Notes: generated from the letters alone by a model not told the origin. A DNA stretch of 36,540 nt from Thermodesulfovibrionia bacterium (GCA_945786855.1 CALZGI010000342.1:1-36540); one strand, 5' to 3'; counted from the stretch's first letter, positions 23,331-31,971 are shown. Made by a program: numbers and translations.

Positions 23331-23648
23331 ATGTTAGAGGATACAAAAAAAAGTCTGGCAACAGGTCTAACCCGGGTTAAGTGGATTGCATCATTTATTG
23401 CGGAAAGAACCAAAGAAGAGACTTCAATGGCGAAAACCTATTTCGCAAAAAGCAAACGTGAAAACAGGATGGACGATTTGTACCGGGATATCGGAAGGAG
23501 AGTCGTCGAGTTGAATGAACAGGGCGAAAAGGAAATCTTTAACGACTCTGTCATTCAGAAATCCTTTCGTGAGATACAGGGGATGAAAAAAACTGCTGCG
23601 GACAGTCAGACAGGACCTGAAAAAGCAGGCGCCCCGTCGGAAGAATGA
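23331..23648 (+). CDS. Small helical protein upstream of prepilin peptidase, unknown
   Basis: A 105-aa protein I do not recognise. It is predicted almost wholly helical and charged (KKSLATGLTRVKWIASFIAERTKEE, YRDIGRRVVELNEQGEKEIF), with no membrane segment or cysteine; the last 20 residues are polar and probably disordered. The start at 23331 is chosen for its GGAGGG SD at 23321-23326; TTG 23316 and ATG 23319 would add up to five residues. Its stop overlaps the prepilin-peptidase start (ATGA), so the two are coupled. A part in type IV pilus or type II secretion biology is possible from position alone. Confidence 0.72.
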   Translation: MLEDTKKSLATGLTRVKWIASFIAERTKEETSMAKTYFAKSKRENRMDDLYRDIGRRVVELNEQGEKEIFNDSVIQKSFREIQGMKKTAADSQTGPEKAGAPSEE

Positions 23649-24430
23649 TAGAGCTGACGGTCTTTTTTTTCGGAGCGATTATAGGATCTTTTCTCAATGT
23701 CTGCATTTACCGGGTGCCGAGAGATGAGTCAATTGTTCGACCTGGTTCCCGGTGTACTTCCTGCGGCAACCCGGTCAGGTTCTATGACAATATTCCTGTT
23801 ATCAGCTATATTCTTCTGCTGGGCAGGTGCCGGTACTGCAAGTCAAAACTGTCTGTGCGGTACCCTATGATAGAACTCCTCAATGCTCTGCTGTATGTTG
23901 TTGTGTTGATGCGGTTCGGCCCCGGTGCTCCCTGGGTGCTGCTGATTTATTTTGTTTTTGTGTCTGCTCTGGTGGTCATTTTTTTTATTGACCTTGATCA
24001 CCAGATTATACCGAATGGCATAACGCTGCCGGGCATCCCCCTTGCTTTGATTTTGGGAGCCACTGTGCTCCCTGACCCCTTTTTGAGACAGGAACTGCTG
24101 GGGCTGAAAGCGGCAGTTATAGGATTTCTTGCAGGGGGCGGATTTTTTTACCTTATCGCTGTAGTGGGGAAGGCGATTTTCAAGAAGGATGCCATGGGCG
24201 GAGGAGATATAAAGATGATGGCGATGGTCGGGGGACTGATGGGATGGAAAGCTGTCATTCTGACAACCTTCATGGGAAGCCTTCTGGGATCAATCATAGG
24301 TGTCGCGTTGATCCAGTTGAAGGGCAGGGAGTGGGGTTCAAGGATTCCCTTCGGGCCTTATCTTGCACTCGGAGCTCTTGTGAGTCTTTTCTGGGGACAG
24401 GATATACTCTTCTGGTATTTTTATGGGTAA
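23645..24430 (+). CDS. pilD: Prepilin leader peptidase / N-methyltransferase (PilD family)
   Basis: A 261-aa inner-membrane aspartic protease (A24) that cleaves and N-methylates type IV prepilins or pseudopilins. The cytoplasmic N-terminal domain has the two cysteine pairs Cys37/Cys40 (CTSC) and Cys62/Cys65 (CRYC) of the bifunctional, methylating type and the FYDNIPVISYILLLGRC block. The protease aspartates are in FIDLDHQIIPN (Asp116/118) and GGGDIKMM (Asp188). About seven to eight membrane segments are visible. It overlaps the upstream small gene by four bases and the histidine-kinase gene by eight. No pilin gene is in the window, so the substrate system is elsewhere. Confidence 0.94.
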   Translation: MIELTVFFFGAIIGSFLNVCIYRVPRDESIVRPGSRCTSCGNPVRFYDNIPVISYILLLGRCRYCKSKLSVRYPMIELLNALLYVVVLMRFGPGAPWVLLIYFVFVSALVVIFFIDLDHQIIPNGITLPGIPLALILGATVLPDPFLRQELLGLKAAVIGFLAGGGFFYLIAVVGKAIFKKDAMGGGDIKMMAMVGGLMGWKAVILTTFMGSLLGSIIGVALIQLKGREWGSRIPFGPYLALGALVSLFWGQDILFWYFYG

Positions 24431-25757
24431 AAGTTCCTTTACAAGAATAGTGACTATTATCGTATTTCTCTTTGCCGGCCTGTTGATCGGTATAATGGTG
24501 GTTGCTGCCTTCGAGGGCAGGGGGCTTCAGTATATCACGCTCACCGCGTTTCTTATTCTTGCTTTTTTATTTGTTATATGCCTGAGAATGTATCTTGCAA
24601 AAAAACAAAAAGATTCAGGAGAAATGGGAGATGAAAAGAAAGGCTCTGAAGTAGGATTTGTCGTAGATACCTTTCACGAACTTGTTGCCAAACTCAAGGA
24701 GAAAGAGAAAGAACTGGAACAATTAACGCTTCACGCCGAAGAGAAGGCGGTCAGTATGGAAGCCTACAATGAAAACATTCTCCAGAGTGTTCCGAGCGGC
24801 GTTATCAGTGTCGATAATTCAATGATGATAAAAAGCATGAATCAGGCCGCCGGGCACATTCTGGGAATCAGCGCCCATGAAATTATCGGTCGTAACTTTA
24901 CCGATATCTTTGACAAGCCGCTCACCAGTCTCCTGAAGGAAAACAAAACTGTGTCCAGGGCCGAATATCCGTATGTGACTCATGATCAAAGGCATATCTG
25001 GCTTGGGATTACTACATCGGAGTTGAAAAATTCGTCTGGCGATACGATCGGTTTGCTCTCTGTCTTTACAGACCTGACCGATATCAAGGCATTACAGTAT
25101 CAGCTGGATTTGAAACAGCGGATGAGCCAGCTCGGCGAAATGTCTGCGGGAATAGCCCATGAGCTCAGGAATTCTATGTCCGTAATAACGGGATATGCAA
25201 AACTCCTCGGGAAAAAGGTTGAAACATCGGGCAGAGCCGAGGTTGATTCAATTCAGGCTGAGATAAAGAATATGGACATGATTATTTCCGAACTCCTTGC
25301 CTTTGCCAAACCCAGCGACCTGAACAAGACCCCGGTAGATTTGCGTGAACTGACGGATATGGTCATGAAATCCGTTGTCGGCGACAATCATGCCGTGAAA
25401 ATGTCACTGAAGGCAGAGGGCCCGTTCCATATTGAGGCTGACGCTCTTCTCTTACGGCAGGCACTCTCAAATATCATGAAGAATGCCGTTGACGCAATGT
25501 CCGGTGAAGGATCTCTCCATGTCCGGCTGTCGGGAAAACAGGATAAAGTGGAGCTCAAAATCAGGGACACCGGATGCGGGATCCCCGAATCGATAGGACA
25601 TAAAATATTTCTTCCTTTCTTCACCACAAAAGAAACGGGGACGGGCTTTGGTCTCGCCCTCGTTCAGAAGATTATTGTTTCACACGGCGGCAGTATAGAG
25701 GTGTTCAGTGATGAGGGAGAGGGAGCCACCTTCCTCATAACCCTCCCGTCCACGTAG
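24423..25757 (+). CDS. PAS-domain sensor histidine kinase
   Basis: A 444-aa membrane sensor kinase. Two N-terminal membrane segments (about 8-30 and 36-58, almost no periplasmic loop) and a coiled linker lead to a PAS domain (about 115-215, VPSGVISVDNSMMIKSMNQAAGHILGISAHEIIG). Then comes a HisKA dimerisation domain with phospho-acceptor His246 (GIAHELRNSMSVITGYAKLL) and a HATPase domain with N box NIMKNAVDAM, G1 DTGCGIP and FFTTKETGTGFGLAL (F and G2 boxes). The HELRN motif is typical of NtrB/PilS-like kinases. It overlaps pilD by eight bases, but no response regulator follows. The receiver protein at 28725 is one possible partner. Confidence 0.93.
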   Translation: MGKSSFTRIVTIIVFLFAGLLIGIMVVAAFEGRGLQYITLTAFLILAFLFVICLRMYLAKKQKDSGEMGDEKKGSEVGFVVDTFHELVAKLKEKEKELEQLTLHAEEKAVSMEAYNENILQSVPSGVISVDNSMMIKSMNQAAGHILGISAHEIIGRNFTDIFDKPLTSLLKENKTVSRAEYPYVTHDQRHIWLGITTSELKNSSGDTIGLLSVFTDLTDIKALQYQLDLKQRMSQLGEMSAGIAHELRNSMSVITGYAKLLGKKVETSGRAEVDSIQAEIKNMDMIISELLAFAKPSDLNKTPVDLRELTDMVMKSVVGDNHAVKMSLKAEGPFHIEADALLLRQALSNIMKNAVDAMSGEGSLHVRLSGKQDKVELKIRDTGCGIPESIGHKIFLPFFTTKETGTGFGLALVQKIIVSHGGSIEVFSDEGEGATFLITLPST

Positions 25758-25927
25758 AGAACGCATTCATCACTGGCAGGCGTTTTAATAACGCAGAATA
25801 CAGAGAGGGTCCTTTCTGCGGAGCGCCTGCACAAAACTTACATTCTATAGGGGAATCAATGCCAATCGCAGGAAAAGGTACGTACTGTATGCTTAATTCA
25901 GCTTATTATATTCATCTGTTGGAAACC

Positions 25928-25936
25928 TGATATAAT
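25928..25936 (+). promoter_or_regulatory. Extended -10 promoter candidate for the GGDEF gene
   Basis: TGA-TATAAT: a consensus -10 hexamer (25931-25936) with the TGN extension and no good -35. The predicted start is about 58 bases before the ATG at 26001. Confidence 0.45.
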
Positions 25937-26000
25937 TATGTATCGACCCTGTTGATACCGGGAACCAGGAATCAGGGGCGATTACTGTTATAGTGGTGAT

Positions 26001-27332
26001 ATGAAGAACCAGGAAAAATCAAAGGAACAGCTTTTGCAGGAATTGGCAGAATTGCGCGTGCGTGTATCGGAGCTGAAGGCGAATGATGTCAGACGTCAGC
26101 AAATTGAAGGGTCGCTGCAAAAAAGTGAAGAACAATACCGCTCTCTGGTCGATTCAACGGATGATTCGATATATCTGGTAGACAGGCAGTGCAAATACAT
26201 ATATATGAACAAAAAGCATCTGTCGAGACTGAGTATGCTTGGAAACGAATTTCTCGGACAGTCCTACAGTGAATTCCATACGCAAAAAGAAACACGGACA
26301 TTTAGCAAGAAAGTTGACCGTGTTTTCAAAACTGGCCAATCTGAGATGTACGAGTATAAGAGCTACAGGGATAACAGGTATTTTTTTCAGACCTTCAGCC
26401 CTGTTAAAGACGCTGATGGAGCAATAACGGCTGTCACTGTGGTATCAAAAGATGTGACAGAGCAGAAAAAAGCCCAGGAACTTATCCTTCAGTCAAAACA
26501 GGATTGGGAACATACTTTTAACACCATTACGGATATGATAACCATTCATGACAGGGACTTTAATATTATCAGGGCCAACAGGGCAGCTGAAAAAATCCTG
26601 GGGCTGCCCTTTCTTATGCCGGGGACAAAGTGTTTCAAGTATTTCCATGGCGAGAATAATCCCCTGCAGGGATGTCCGAGCTGTGAATGCATCAGGACAG
26701 GGGTCCCCGTCAGCTTTGACATGTTTGAGCCCTACCTGAATATGTACCTAGAAATCAGGGCTATCCCCCGGTATGACAACGACAATAATCTGGTTGGACT
26801 GATCCACGTGGTCAGGGATATTTCGGACCGGAAAAAAATGGAAGAAAAACTGCATACCATTTCAATGACCGATGAACTGACGGGGCTGCTGAACAGGAGA
26901 GGATTTTTCTCACACTCGGAAAAACAGCTCAAGATAGCAGAGCGGGCAAAAAGGGCCATGTCTGTTATCTATGCTGACCTTGACGGTCTGAAAAAAATTA
27001 ATGATACATGGGGCCATGAGGAAGGCGATGCTGTACTCTTTGAGGCGGCCCATGTACTGAAGGACACATTCCGTGAATCAGATATTATTTCGCGCCTGGG
27101 TGGAGATGAATTTGCGGTTCTTGTAGAAGTCTCTGAGTCAAATGATGAATTCATTATCAAGAAACGTCTTGAAGAAAAGATCAACATGATCAATTCCGGA
27201 GAAAACCGTCATTATAAACTGCAGATGAGCGTAGGGATCGTTCGCTATGACCCCTACCATCCCTGTTCTGTTGACGAACTCCTTTCGCGGTCGGATAAAT
27301 TGATGTATGCCGAGAAAAAAAGCAAAGAATAA
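26001..27332 (+). CDS. Diguanylate cyclase with two PAS domains
   Basis: A 443-aa cytoplasmic enzyme making the second messenger c-di-GMP. An N-terminal coiled coil (KEQLLQELAELRVRVSELKAN) precedes PAS 1 (about 42-155, YRSLVDSTDDSIYLVDRQC) and PAS 2 (about 160-285). The GGDEF domain (about 290-440) has the intact active site GGDEF at residues 367-371 and an inhibitory I-site RESD at 358-361, exactly five residues upstream, so product inhibition is expected. PAS 2 carries a cysteine/histidine cluster (TKCFKYFHG, then GCPSCEC) that could bind metal or sense redox. No membrane segment is seen. It stands alone after a 243-base spacer with an extended -10 promoter candidate. Confidence 0.94.
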   Translation: MKNQEKSKEQLLQELAELRVRVSELKANDVRRQQIEGSLQKSEEQYRSLVDSTDDSIYLVDRQCKYIYMNKKHLSRLSMLGNEFLGQSYSEFHTQKETRTFSKKVDRVFKTGQSEMYEYKSYRDNRYFFQTFSPVKDADGAITAVTVVSKDVTEQKKAQELILQSKQDWEHTFNTITDMITIHDRDFNIIRANRAAEKILGLPFLMPGTKCFKYFHGENNPLQGCPSCECIRTGVPVSFDMFEPYLNMYLEIRAIPRYDNDNNLVGLIHVVRDISDRKKMEEKLHTISMTDELTGLLNRRGFFSHSEKQLKIAERAKRAMSVIYADLDGLKKINDTWGHEEGDAVLFEAAHVLKDTFRESDIISRLGGDEFAVLVEVSESNDEFIIKKRLEEKINMINSGENRHYKLQMSVGIVRYDPYHPCSVDELLSRSDKLMYAEKKSKE

Positions 27333-27406
27333 AGCTGCTCTTTTGTTATACTGGATAATCGTTCATACAAAAAATTGAAAGCATCAGCATTTGGAGGAGT
27401 GAGAAC

Positions 27407-28723
27407 ATGGACAGTAGTAAATCTCCTGCGGGTTTAGTGGAGTCGGCACTTGAAGAATCAGCTCAGGAGCGGTTACGGGAGTTAAAGGGGGCTGATATTA
27501 TCATCGGAATTCCCAGTTACAATAATGGGGAATCCATAGGCAGGGTGATTAAGGCAGCTGAGTTGGGACTTGCAAAGTATTTCCCCCGCCACAGAGGAGT
27601 AATCGTCATATCTGAAGGAGGGGAGATTGAGGGTACCCGTCAGGCCGTTGATGCTCTTAAAGACAAAAATTATTTTGAAAATTCGTTCATTGCAAAACCT
27701 TCATCTGAAACAGAGATCCTGGTCACAAAGTACCGTGGAGCTTCAGGGAAGGGGACAGCCATAAAGGCAGTCTTTGAGGCGGCAAAAATTCTGAATGTGA
27801 AAGCTGGATGCATGCTTGATTCCGATTTAAGGAGCATTTCTCCCGAATGGATAGAGCTGCTTATTTCCCCGGTTCTCATAAAGGATTTTGGCTTTGTAAC
27901 CCCCTATTACAGCCGGCATAAGTATGACGGGACGATTACGAACATGATCGCCTATCCGCTGACATGGTCCCTGTACGGGAGGAGAGTGCGGCAGCCTATC
28001 GGCGGTGACTTCGGATTCTCCCTGGGGCTCATTGAGAGCCTCCTCATGAAAGATGTCTGGGGCACTGATATTGCACGGTTCGGTATAGATATCTGGATGA
28101 CAACCGTTGCTATTTGTGAAAGTTTCAAGATCTGCCAGTCTTTTCTCGGTGCAAAAATTCATGACGACAAAGACCCCGGGAAAGATCTCAGTCCCATGTT
28201 TACGCAGGTTGTGGGAACTATATTCAGCCTGATGGATATATATAAGGAAAAATGGATAACGGTGAAGGGAAGCCGTCCTACGGCGATTTTTGGATTTGAA
28301 TCTGAATTTGCTCCAAAACCGCTGGATGTGGATATCGAAAACATGATCGGAAAATTCAAGGATAATGTTTCCTCCTTTATTCCTGTATGGGAAAAAGTAC
28401 TCGAAAAAGAAAATTGTGACAAACTTCAGGAAGTGGCCAAGATGGACTCAACACATTTTGAGCTGCCGATTGAGCTCTGGATCAAGTCGCTTCATGATTT
28501 CGCATTCGCCTATACCCGGCTGGTCGATGGATTGAGCGCCGTTGAAATTATAGAGTCTCTTGTACCGATTTATTATGCCATGGTCGCATCCTTTGTTCGA
28601 AAGACGCAAAACCTGGATTCCCACCAGGCGGAAGAACTGATCAATGAACAGTGCACCGTATTTGAAAAATTGAAACCTTATCTGGTTAACCGTTGGTCTT
28701 CTGAAAGACAGGGGGGACAATAA
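27407..28723 (+). CDS. Family-2/GT81-like glycosyltransferase
   Basis: A 438-aa cytoplasmic GT-A glycosyltransferase. The nucleotide-sugar fold starts at IIIGIPSYNNGESIGRVIKAA (about 31-51), and the metal-binding DxD motif is Asp138-Ser139-Asp140 (MLDSDLRS). The following VTPYYSRHKYDGTITN and QPIGGDFGFS blocks resemble glucosyl-3-phosphoglycerate / mannosyl-3-phosphoglycerate synthases (GT81). The protein is about 100 residues longer than typical GpgS, with an added helical C-terminus, so the product may differ. No partner phosphatase is nearby. GGAGG lies nine bases before ATG. A receiver-domain gene follows one base after the stop, a sign of co-expression. Confidence 0.82.
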   Translation: MDSSKSPAGLVESALEESAQERLRELKGADIIIGIPSYNNGESIGRVIKAAELGLAKYFPRHRGVIVISEGGEIEGTRQAVDALKDKNYFENSFIAKPSSETEILVTKYRGASGKGTAIKAVFEAAKILNVKAGCMLDSDLRSISPEWIELLISPVLIKDFGFVTPYYSRHKYDGTITNMIAYPLTWSLYGRRVRQPIGGDFGFSLGLIESLLMKDVWGTDIARFGIDIWMTTVAICESFKICQSFLGAKIHDDKDPGKDLSPMFTQVVGTIFSLMDIYKEKWITVKGSRPTAIFGFESEFAPKPLDVDIENMIGKFKDNVSSFIPVWEKVLEKENCDKLQEVAKMDSTHFELPIELWIKSLHDFAFAYTRLVDGLSAVEIIESLVPIYYAMVASFVRKTQNLDSHQAEELINEQCTVFEKLKPYLVNRWSSERQGGQ

Positions 28724-28724
28724 A

Positions 28725-29087
28725 GTGAATAAGAAAATCCTTGTAGTTGACGATGAACATAATATAAGACTGCTGCTGAAAGAGGAGCTGACCGATGAAG
28801 GGTATGATGTCATAATGGCCGAAAACGGTGAAAAGGCACTGGAAATGATAGCCAGTGAAAAGCCTGATCTCATAACACTGGATATCAAGATGCCGGGAGA
28901 AGACGGGCTGAGCATCCTGAGGAGAATCAGAGAAATAGAATATGATCTGCCGGTGATTATCTGTTCTGCGTACAGTGTCTATAAAAGTGACTTCTCTGCA
29001 GTCGCAGCTGATCACTATGTTGTGAAATCATCGAATTTTGACGAACTGAAGAACAAGATCAAAGATATCCTGAGTTACGAGATGTAA
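28725..29087 (+). CDS. Stand-alone receiver-domain response regulator
   Basis: A 120-aa CheY-like protein with only a receiver domain. The acidic pair is Asp9-Asp10, the phospho-acceptor Asp53 (LITLDIKMPGEDG), the switch Ser81 (VIICSAYS) and the conserved Lys101 (HYVVKSSN), so phosphorylation should work. It starts with GTG at 28725, eight bases after a GGGGGG SD, and one base after the glycosyltransferase stop, so the two are almost certainly one transcript. No output domain is present; it may signal by protein contact. Its kinase is not adjacent; the orphan PAS kinase at 24423 is a candidate. Confidence 0.9.
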   Translation: MNKKILVVDDEHNIRLLLKEELTDEGYDVIMAENGEKALEMIASEKPDLITLDIKMPGEDGLSILRRIREIEYDLPVIICSAYSVYKSDFSAVAADHYVVKSSNFDELKNKIKDILSYEM

Positions 29088-29317
29088 TAGAGTTGTTAGC
29101 AGTGTATCATTCAAGACACGGTTTATTCTGCAGCAGATACGAATAATGCTCCCGGCCCTTTTCATGAGGCTTCTCTCCTGATCAGGCAGTTGACCTTTAA
29201 TCCTCTTCCAAGATTCAGAACAGAGCGCCAAATTTATTCCATGTGTGGACAATAGTAAAATTTCAAGTTGTTTCGTGAAAATGTCGATTCTATCTATTAA
29301 GGTGGGCCAGTTATGCG

Positions 29318-29346
29318 TTGACAGCACTGAGCATGAATATTTTACT
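29318..29346 (+). promoter_or_regulatory. Candidate promoter of the first HD-GYP gene
   Basis: TTGACA (29318-29323), a 17-base spacer and TTTACT (29341-29346, four of six). The predicted start falls about five bases before the ATG at 29358, and no SD is present, so the transcript would be almost leaderless. Confidence 0.45.
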
Positions 29347-29357
29347 GTGATTGACAG

Positions 29358-30569
29358 ATGATAAAGAAAATCAAAGTTAAAGAATTAACTCCGGGCATGT
29401 TTATCCACGACCTGAATTGCCGGTGGTTTGAACACCCCTTTTTCACGAGCCAGATGAAAGTGACTGACAGGACAATTGTCCAGAAGCTGAATGAGCACGG
29501 GATAAAGGATGTATTTATTGATACGTCAAAGGGCAGTGACCTCCTGCGTGTACCAGAAGAAAATTTGATAACGGCTGATGGCAATGCTGAACTTGAAGAG
29601 TGTGCAGAAATTAAGTCGAAAGATCGAAGCCTCGTAACCGTTCGGGGTGAGCTTGTGAAAGCCGATCTTGTTAAAAAATCGGCGTTGACTACAGTGGAGA
29701 GTGTTCTCGCCGGGGCGAAGCTCGGCAAAGGACCCGAGATTGAGGCAGTGGAAAGTGTTGTCTATGAAATGATTCATTCAGTCGAGAGAAATAAGGATGC
29801 CCTCATAAGCATAGGGAGGATCAAGAAGGTCCATGAATATACATCGATGCATTCTGTAAGTGTGGGTATTCTCATGGTTGCCTTTGGAATGCATCTTGGT
29901 TTTGATTTAGCGCAGGTACGGCAGCTCGGCATAGGCGGCCTTCTTCATGACATCGGGAAAGCGACGGTACCGGAAGCGCTCATTAAAAAGCCCGGTTATT
30001 TGTCTGAAGAAGAACGCAAGACAATTCAGGCACACGTTGATTATGGCCGGAAGATCCTTGAAAACTCGCCCCACCTTGGTGAAATATCATTTGCTGTGAC
30101 TGACCATCATCATGAAAGGCTTGATGGAACAGGATATCCGAATCATATCAGGGGCGATGATATCAGTATCTTCGGGCAGATGTCTGCAATCGTTGATGTG
30201 TATGATGCGATGACATCAGACCGGTCGTATAAAAAAAGAAGGCATCCCACAGAAGTATTGAGGATGCTGCACGAATCGGAGAATATTTATAAGAGAGAAT
30301 TGGTAGAGCGCTTTATCAGTTGTATAGGTATTTATCCCGCCGGCACACTTGTTCGACTTGAGAGCGGGTACATGGGGGTCGTACTCGGGCAGGGGGAAAG
30401 AAGCCTGCTGCACCCGAGGGTCAGGGTCATGTATAATTTAAAAAAACAATGTGTTACGACTCCCCGTACCGTTGATTTATCCAGGCCATCAAAAAAATGG
30501 GGTGATGACAGGGTTGTCGGATATGAATCCCCCGACAAATGGCAGATAACCCCCCATGTCTATTTATAA
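29358..30569 (+). CDS. HD-GYP c-di-GMP phosphodiesterase, copy 1
   Basis: A 403-aa cytoplasmic enzyme predicted to degrade c-di-GMP. The N-terminal region (MIKKIKVKELTPGMFIHDLNCRWF and on, about 1-130) is the DUF3391-type domain common in this family. The HD-GYP domain follows, with His197-Asp198 in LLHDIGKATVP and the signature HHHERLDGTGYP with Gly259-Tyr260-Pro261. The full metal-ligand set appears intact. The C-terminal 70 residues form a small beta-rich tail (GTLVRLESGYMGVVLGQ). It is a close, colinear paralogue of the gene at 30717: both place HD and GYP at the same residue numbers. Start lacks an SD. Confidence 0.93.
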   Translation: MIKKIKVKELTPGMFIHDLNCRWFEHPFFTSQMKVTDRTIVQKLNEHGIKDVFIDTSKGSDLLRVPEENLITADGNAELEECAEIKSKDRSLVTVRGELVKADLVKKSALTTVESVLAGAKLGKGPEIEAVESVVYEMIHSVERNKDALISIGRIKKVHEYTSMHSVSVGILMVAFGMHLGFDLAQVRQLGIGGLLHDIGKATVPEALIKKPGYLSEEERKTIQAHVDYGRKILENSPHLGEISFAVTDHHHERLDGTGYPNHIRGDDISIFGQMSAIVDVYDAMTSDRSYKKRRHPTEVLRMLHESENIYKRELVERFISCIGIYPAGTLVRLESGYMGVVLGQGERSLLHPRVRVMYNLKKQCVTTPRTVDLSRPSKKWGDDRVVGYESPDKWQITPHVYL

Positions 30570-30691
30570 AAAAGAGAGTGCTTTGTAGCCCTGACAAATT
30601 CCGCATCCGGGAAACAGTCGAGGTGCTCCTTCCTCCCGAAATACCGGAATATACCCTGTAGTTTTATACTCAATTTATAAAGATTTTACTC

Positions 30692-30697
30692 TATAAT
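30692..30697 (+). promoter_or_regulatory. TATAAT -10 of the second HD-GYP gene
   Basis: A perfect -10 hexamer without a recognisable -35, about 20 bases before the ATG at 30717. It implies a leader of roughly 13 bases. Confidence 0.35.
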
Positions 30698-30716
30698 TCC
30701 GATAGGTAAAGTGAAT

Positions 30717-31919
30717 ATGATTAAAAAAATCAAAGTAGAGCAGCTGGAGACGGGTATGTATATTCACGATCTTGATTGTGGATGGATGCAGCACCCCTTT
30801 CTTTCAAACAGTCTGAAAGTGAAAAACGACAAAATTGTCGAAAAAATTGTCAATTACGGGATTCGGGACCTTTACATTGACACGGAGAAAGGGCTTGATG
30901 TCGAGGATGCCCGCACAGTTGATGAAGTCAACCGGGAAATTCAGTCAGAGATTAACAAAATCGCTGATCGGCAGCCCCCTTCTGAGATACGTGTCCCCAT
31001 TGAGAAGGAAATAGTCAAGGCGAAAGAAATCAGAAAAGAGGCAAAGAAAACCGTTCATGATTTAATGGACGAGGTCCGGTTCGGCAAGAAGATTAATACA
31101 GAAAATGTGGAAAATGTTGTTGATAAGATGGTTGATTCAATTTTCAGAAACGAGGATGCACTCATCAGCCTCGGGAGGATCAAGCATACAGATGAATATA
31201 CATATATGCATTCCATGAGTGTCTGTGTGCTCATGATTTCATTCGGTAAACAACTGGGTTTTGATGCAAAGCAGTTGCGGGAAGCAGGCATCGGAGCCAT
31301 GCTGCATGATATAGGCAAGATGAAGGTGCCTCAGGAGATCCTGAACTGCACGGGGGGGCTGAATGATCAGCAGTATGAAATCATGAAGAAACATGTGGAA
31401 TACGCCCGTGACCTTCTTGATGAAACCGCGGGCATCAGTGAATTATCGAAAACCGTAGCGTGCCAGCATCATGAGCGGATCGACGGGAGGGGATACCCGA
31501 AGGGCCTTAAGGGCGATGAAATCAGCATGTACGGTCAGATTGCTGCGATTGCCGACGTATATGATGCCATGACATCCCAACGGTGCTATCAGAGAAAATA
31601 TGAGCCCACAGAGGTCCTGAGGAAACTGTACGAGTGGGACAGTTTTTATAACAAAGACCTGGTGGAGAAATTTGTCCGATGCATAGGCATTTATCCTGTG
31701 GGTACTCTGGTGAGGCTCGAAAGCGGTCTTCTGGGCGTCGTCCTTGATCATGGGAGCAATAATCTTCTGAGGCCCCATGTAAGGATTATCTACGACGCGA
31801 AAAGATCAAAATATATCAGCACAAGCTACGACCTCGATCTTGCAGAGAAGGGGAGTGAGAAAGTAGACAATTATGAAGTTCCTGAAAAATGGGGGATAAA
31901 GCCCGAGCTGTATTTGTAA
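30717..31919 (+). CDS. HD-GYP c-di-GMP phosphodiesterase, copy 2
   Basis: A 400-aa paralogue of the preceding HD-GYP protein with the same layout: DUF3391-type N-terminus (MIKKIKVEQLETGMYIHDLDCGW), HD-GYP domain with His197-Asp198 (MLHDIGKMKVP) and HHERIDGRGYP with Gly259-Tyr260-Pro261, and the same beta-rich C-terminus (GTLVRLESGLLGVVLDH). The N-terminal insert between about 60 and 110 differs most from copy 1 and is highly charged (EIQSEINKIADR, EKEIVKAKEIRKEAKK). ATG 30717 is preferred over GTG 30711 because it lines up with copy 1. The two copies look like a tandem duplication that has diverged in its sensory part. A strong palindrome follows the stop. Confidence 0.93.
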   Translation: MIKKIKVEQLETGMYIHDLDCGWMQHPFLSNSLKVKNDKIVEKIVNYGIRDLYIDTEKGLDVEDARTVDEVNREIQSEINKIADRQPPSEIRVPIEKEIVKAKEIRKEAKKTVHDLMDEVRFGKKINTENVENVVDKMVDSIFRNEDALISLGRIKHTDEYTYMHSMSVCVLMISFGKQLGFDAKQLREAGIGAMLHDIGKMKVPQEILNCTGGLNDQQYEIMKKHVEYARDLLDETAGISELSKTVACQHHERIDGRGYPKGLKGDEISMYGQIAAIADVYDAMTSQRCYQRKYEPTEVLRKLYEWDSFYNKDLVEKFVRCIGIYPVGTLVRLESGLLGVVLDHGSNNLLRPHVRIIYDAKRSKYISTSYDLDLAEKGSEKVDNYEVPEKWGIKPELYL

Positions 31920-31942
31920 ATCCCCAGTTGATTGCTTTCTGT

Positions 31943-31970
31943 GTAGGGGCGAACGGCCGTTCGCCCCTAC
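31943..31970. terminator. Perfect 28-bp palindrome between convergent genes
   Basis: Two 14-base arms (GTAGGGGCGAACGG and its exact reverse complement) with no loop bases, followed by TTTATT on the plus strand. It lies 23 bases after the HD-GYP stop and ends one base before the nifS stop, so it probably terminates both converging transcripts. Its GTAGGGG core recurs at 17091, which suggests a dispersed repeat. Confidence 0.75.
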
Positions 31971-31971
31971 T

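Noticed and set aside
29088-29357. Possible c-di-GMP (GEMM) riboswitch before the HD-GYP gene
   Set aside because: I looked for GEMM-I core sequences in this 270-base spacer and saw none; only a promoter-like element is supported.
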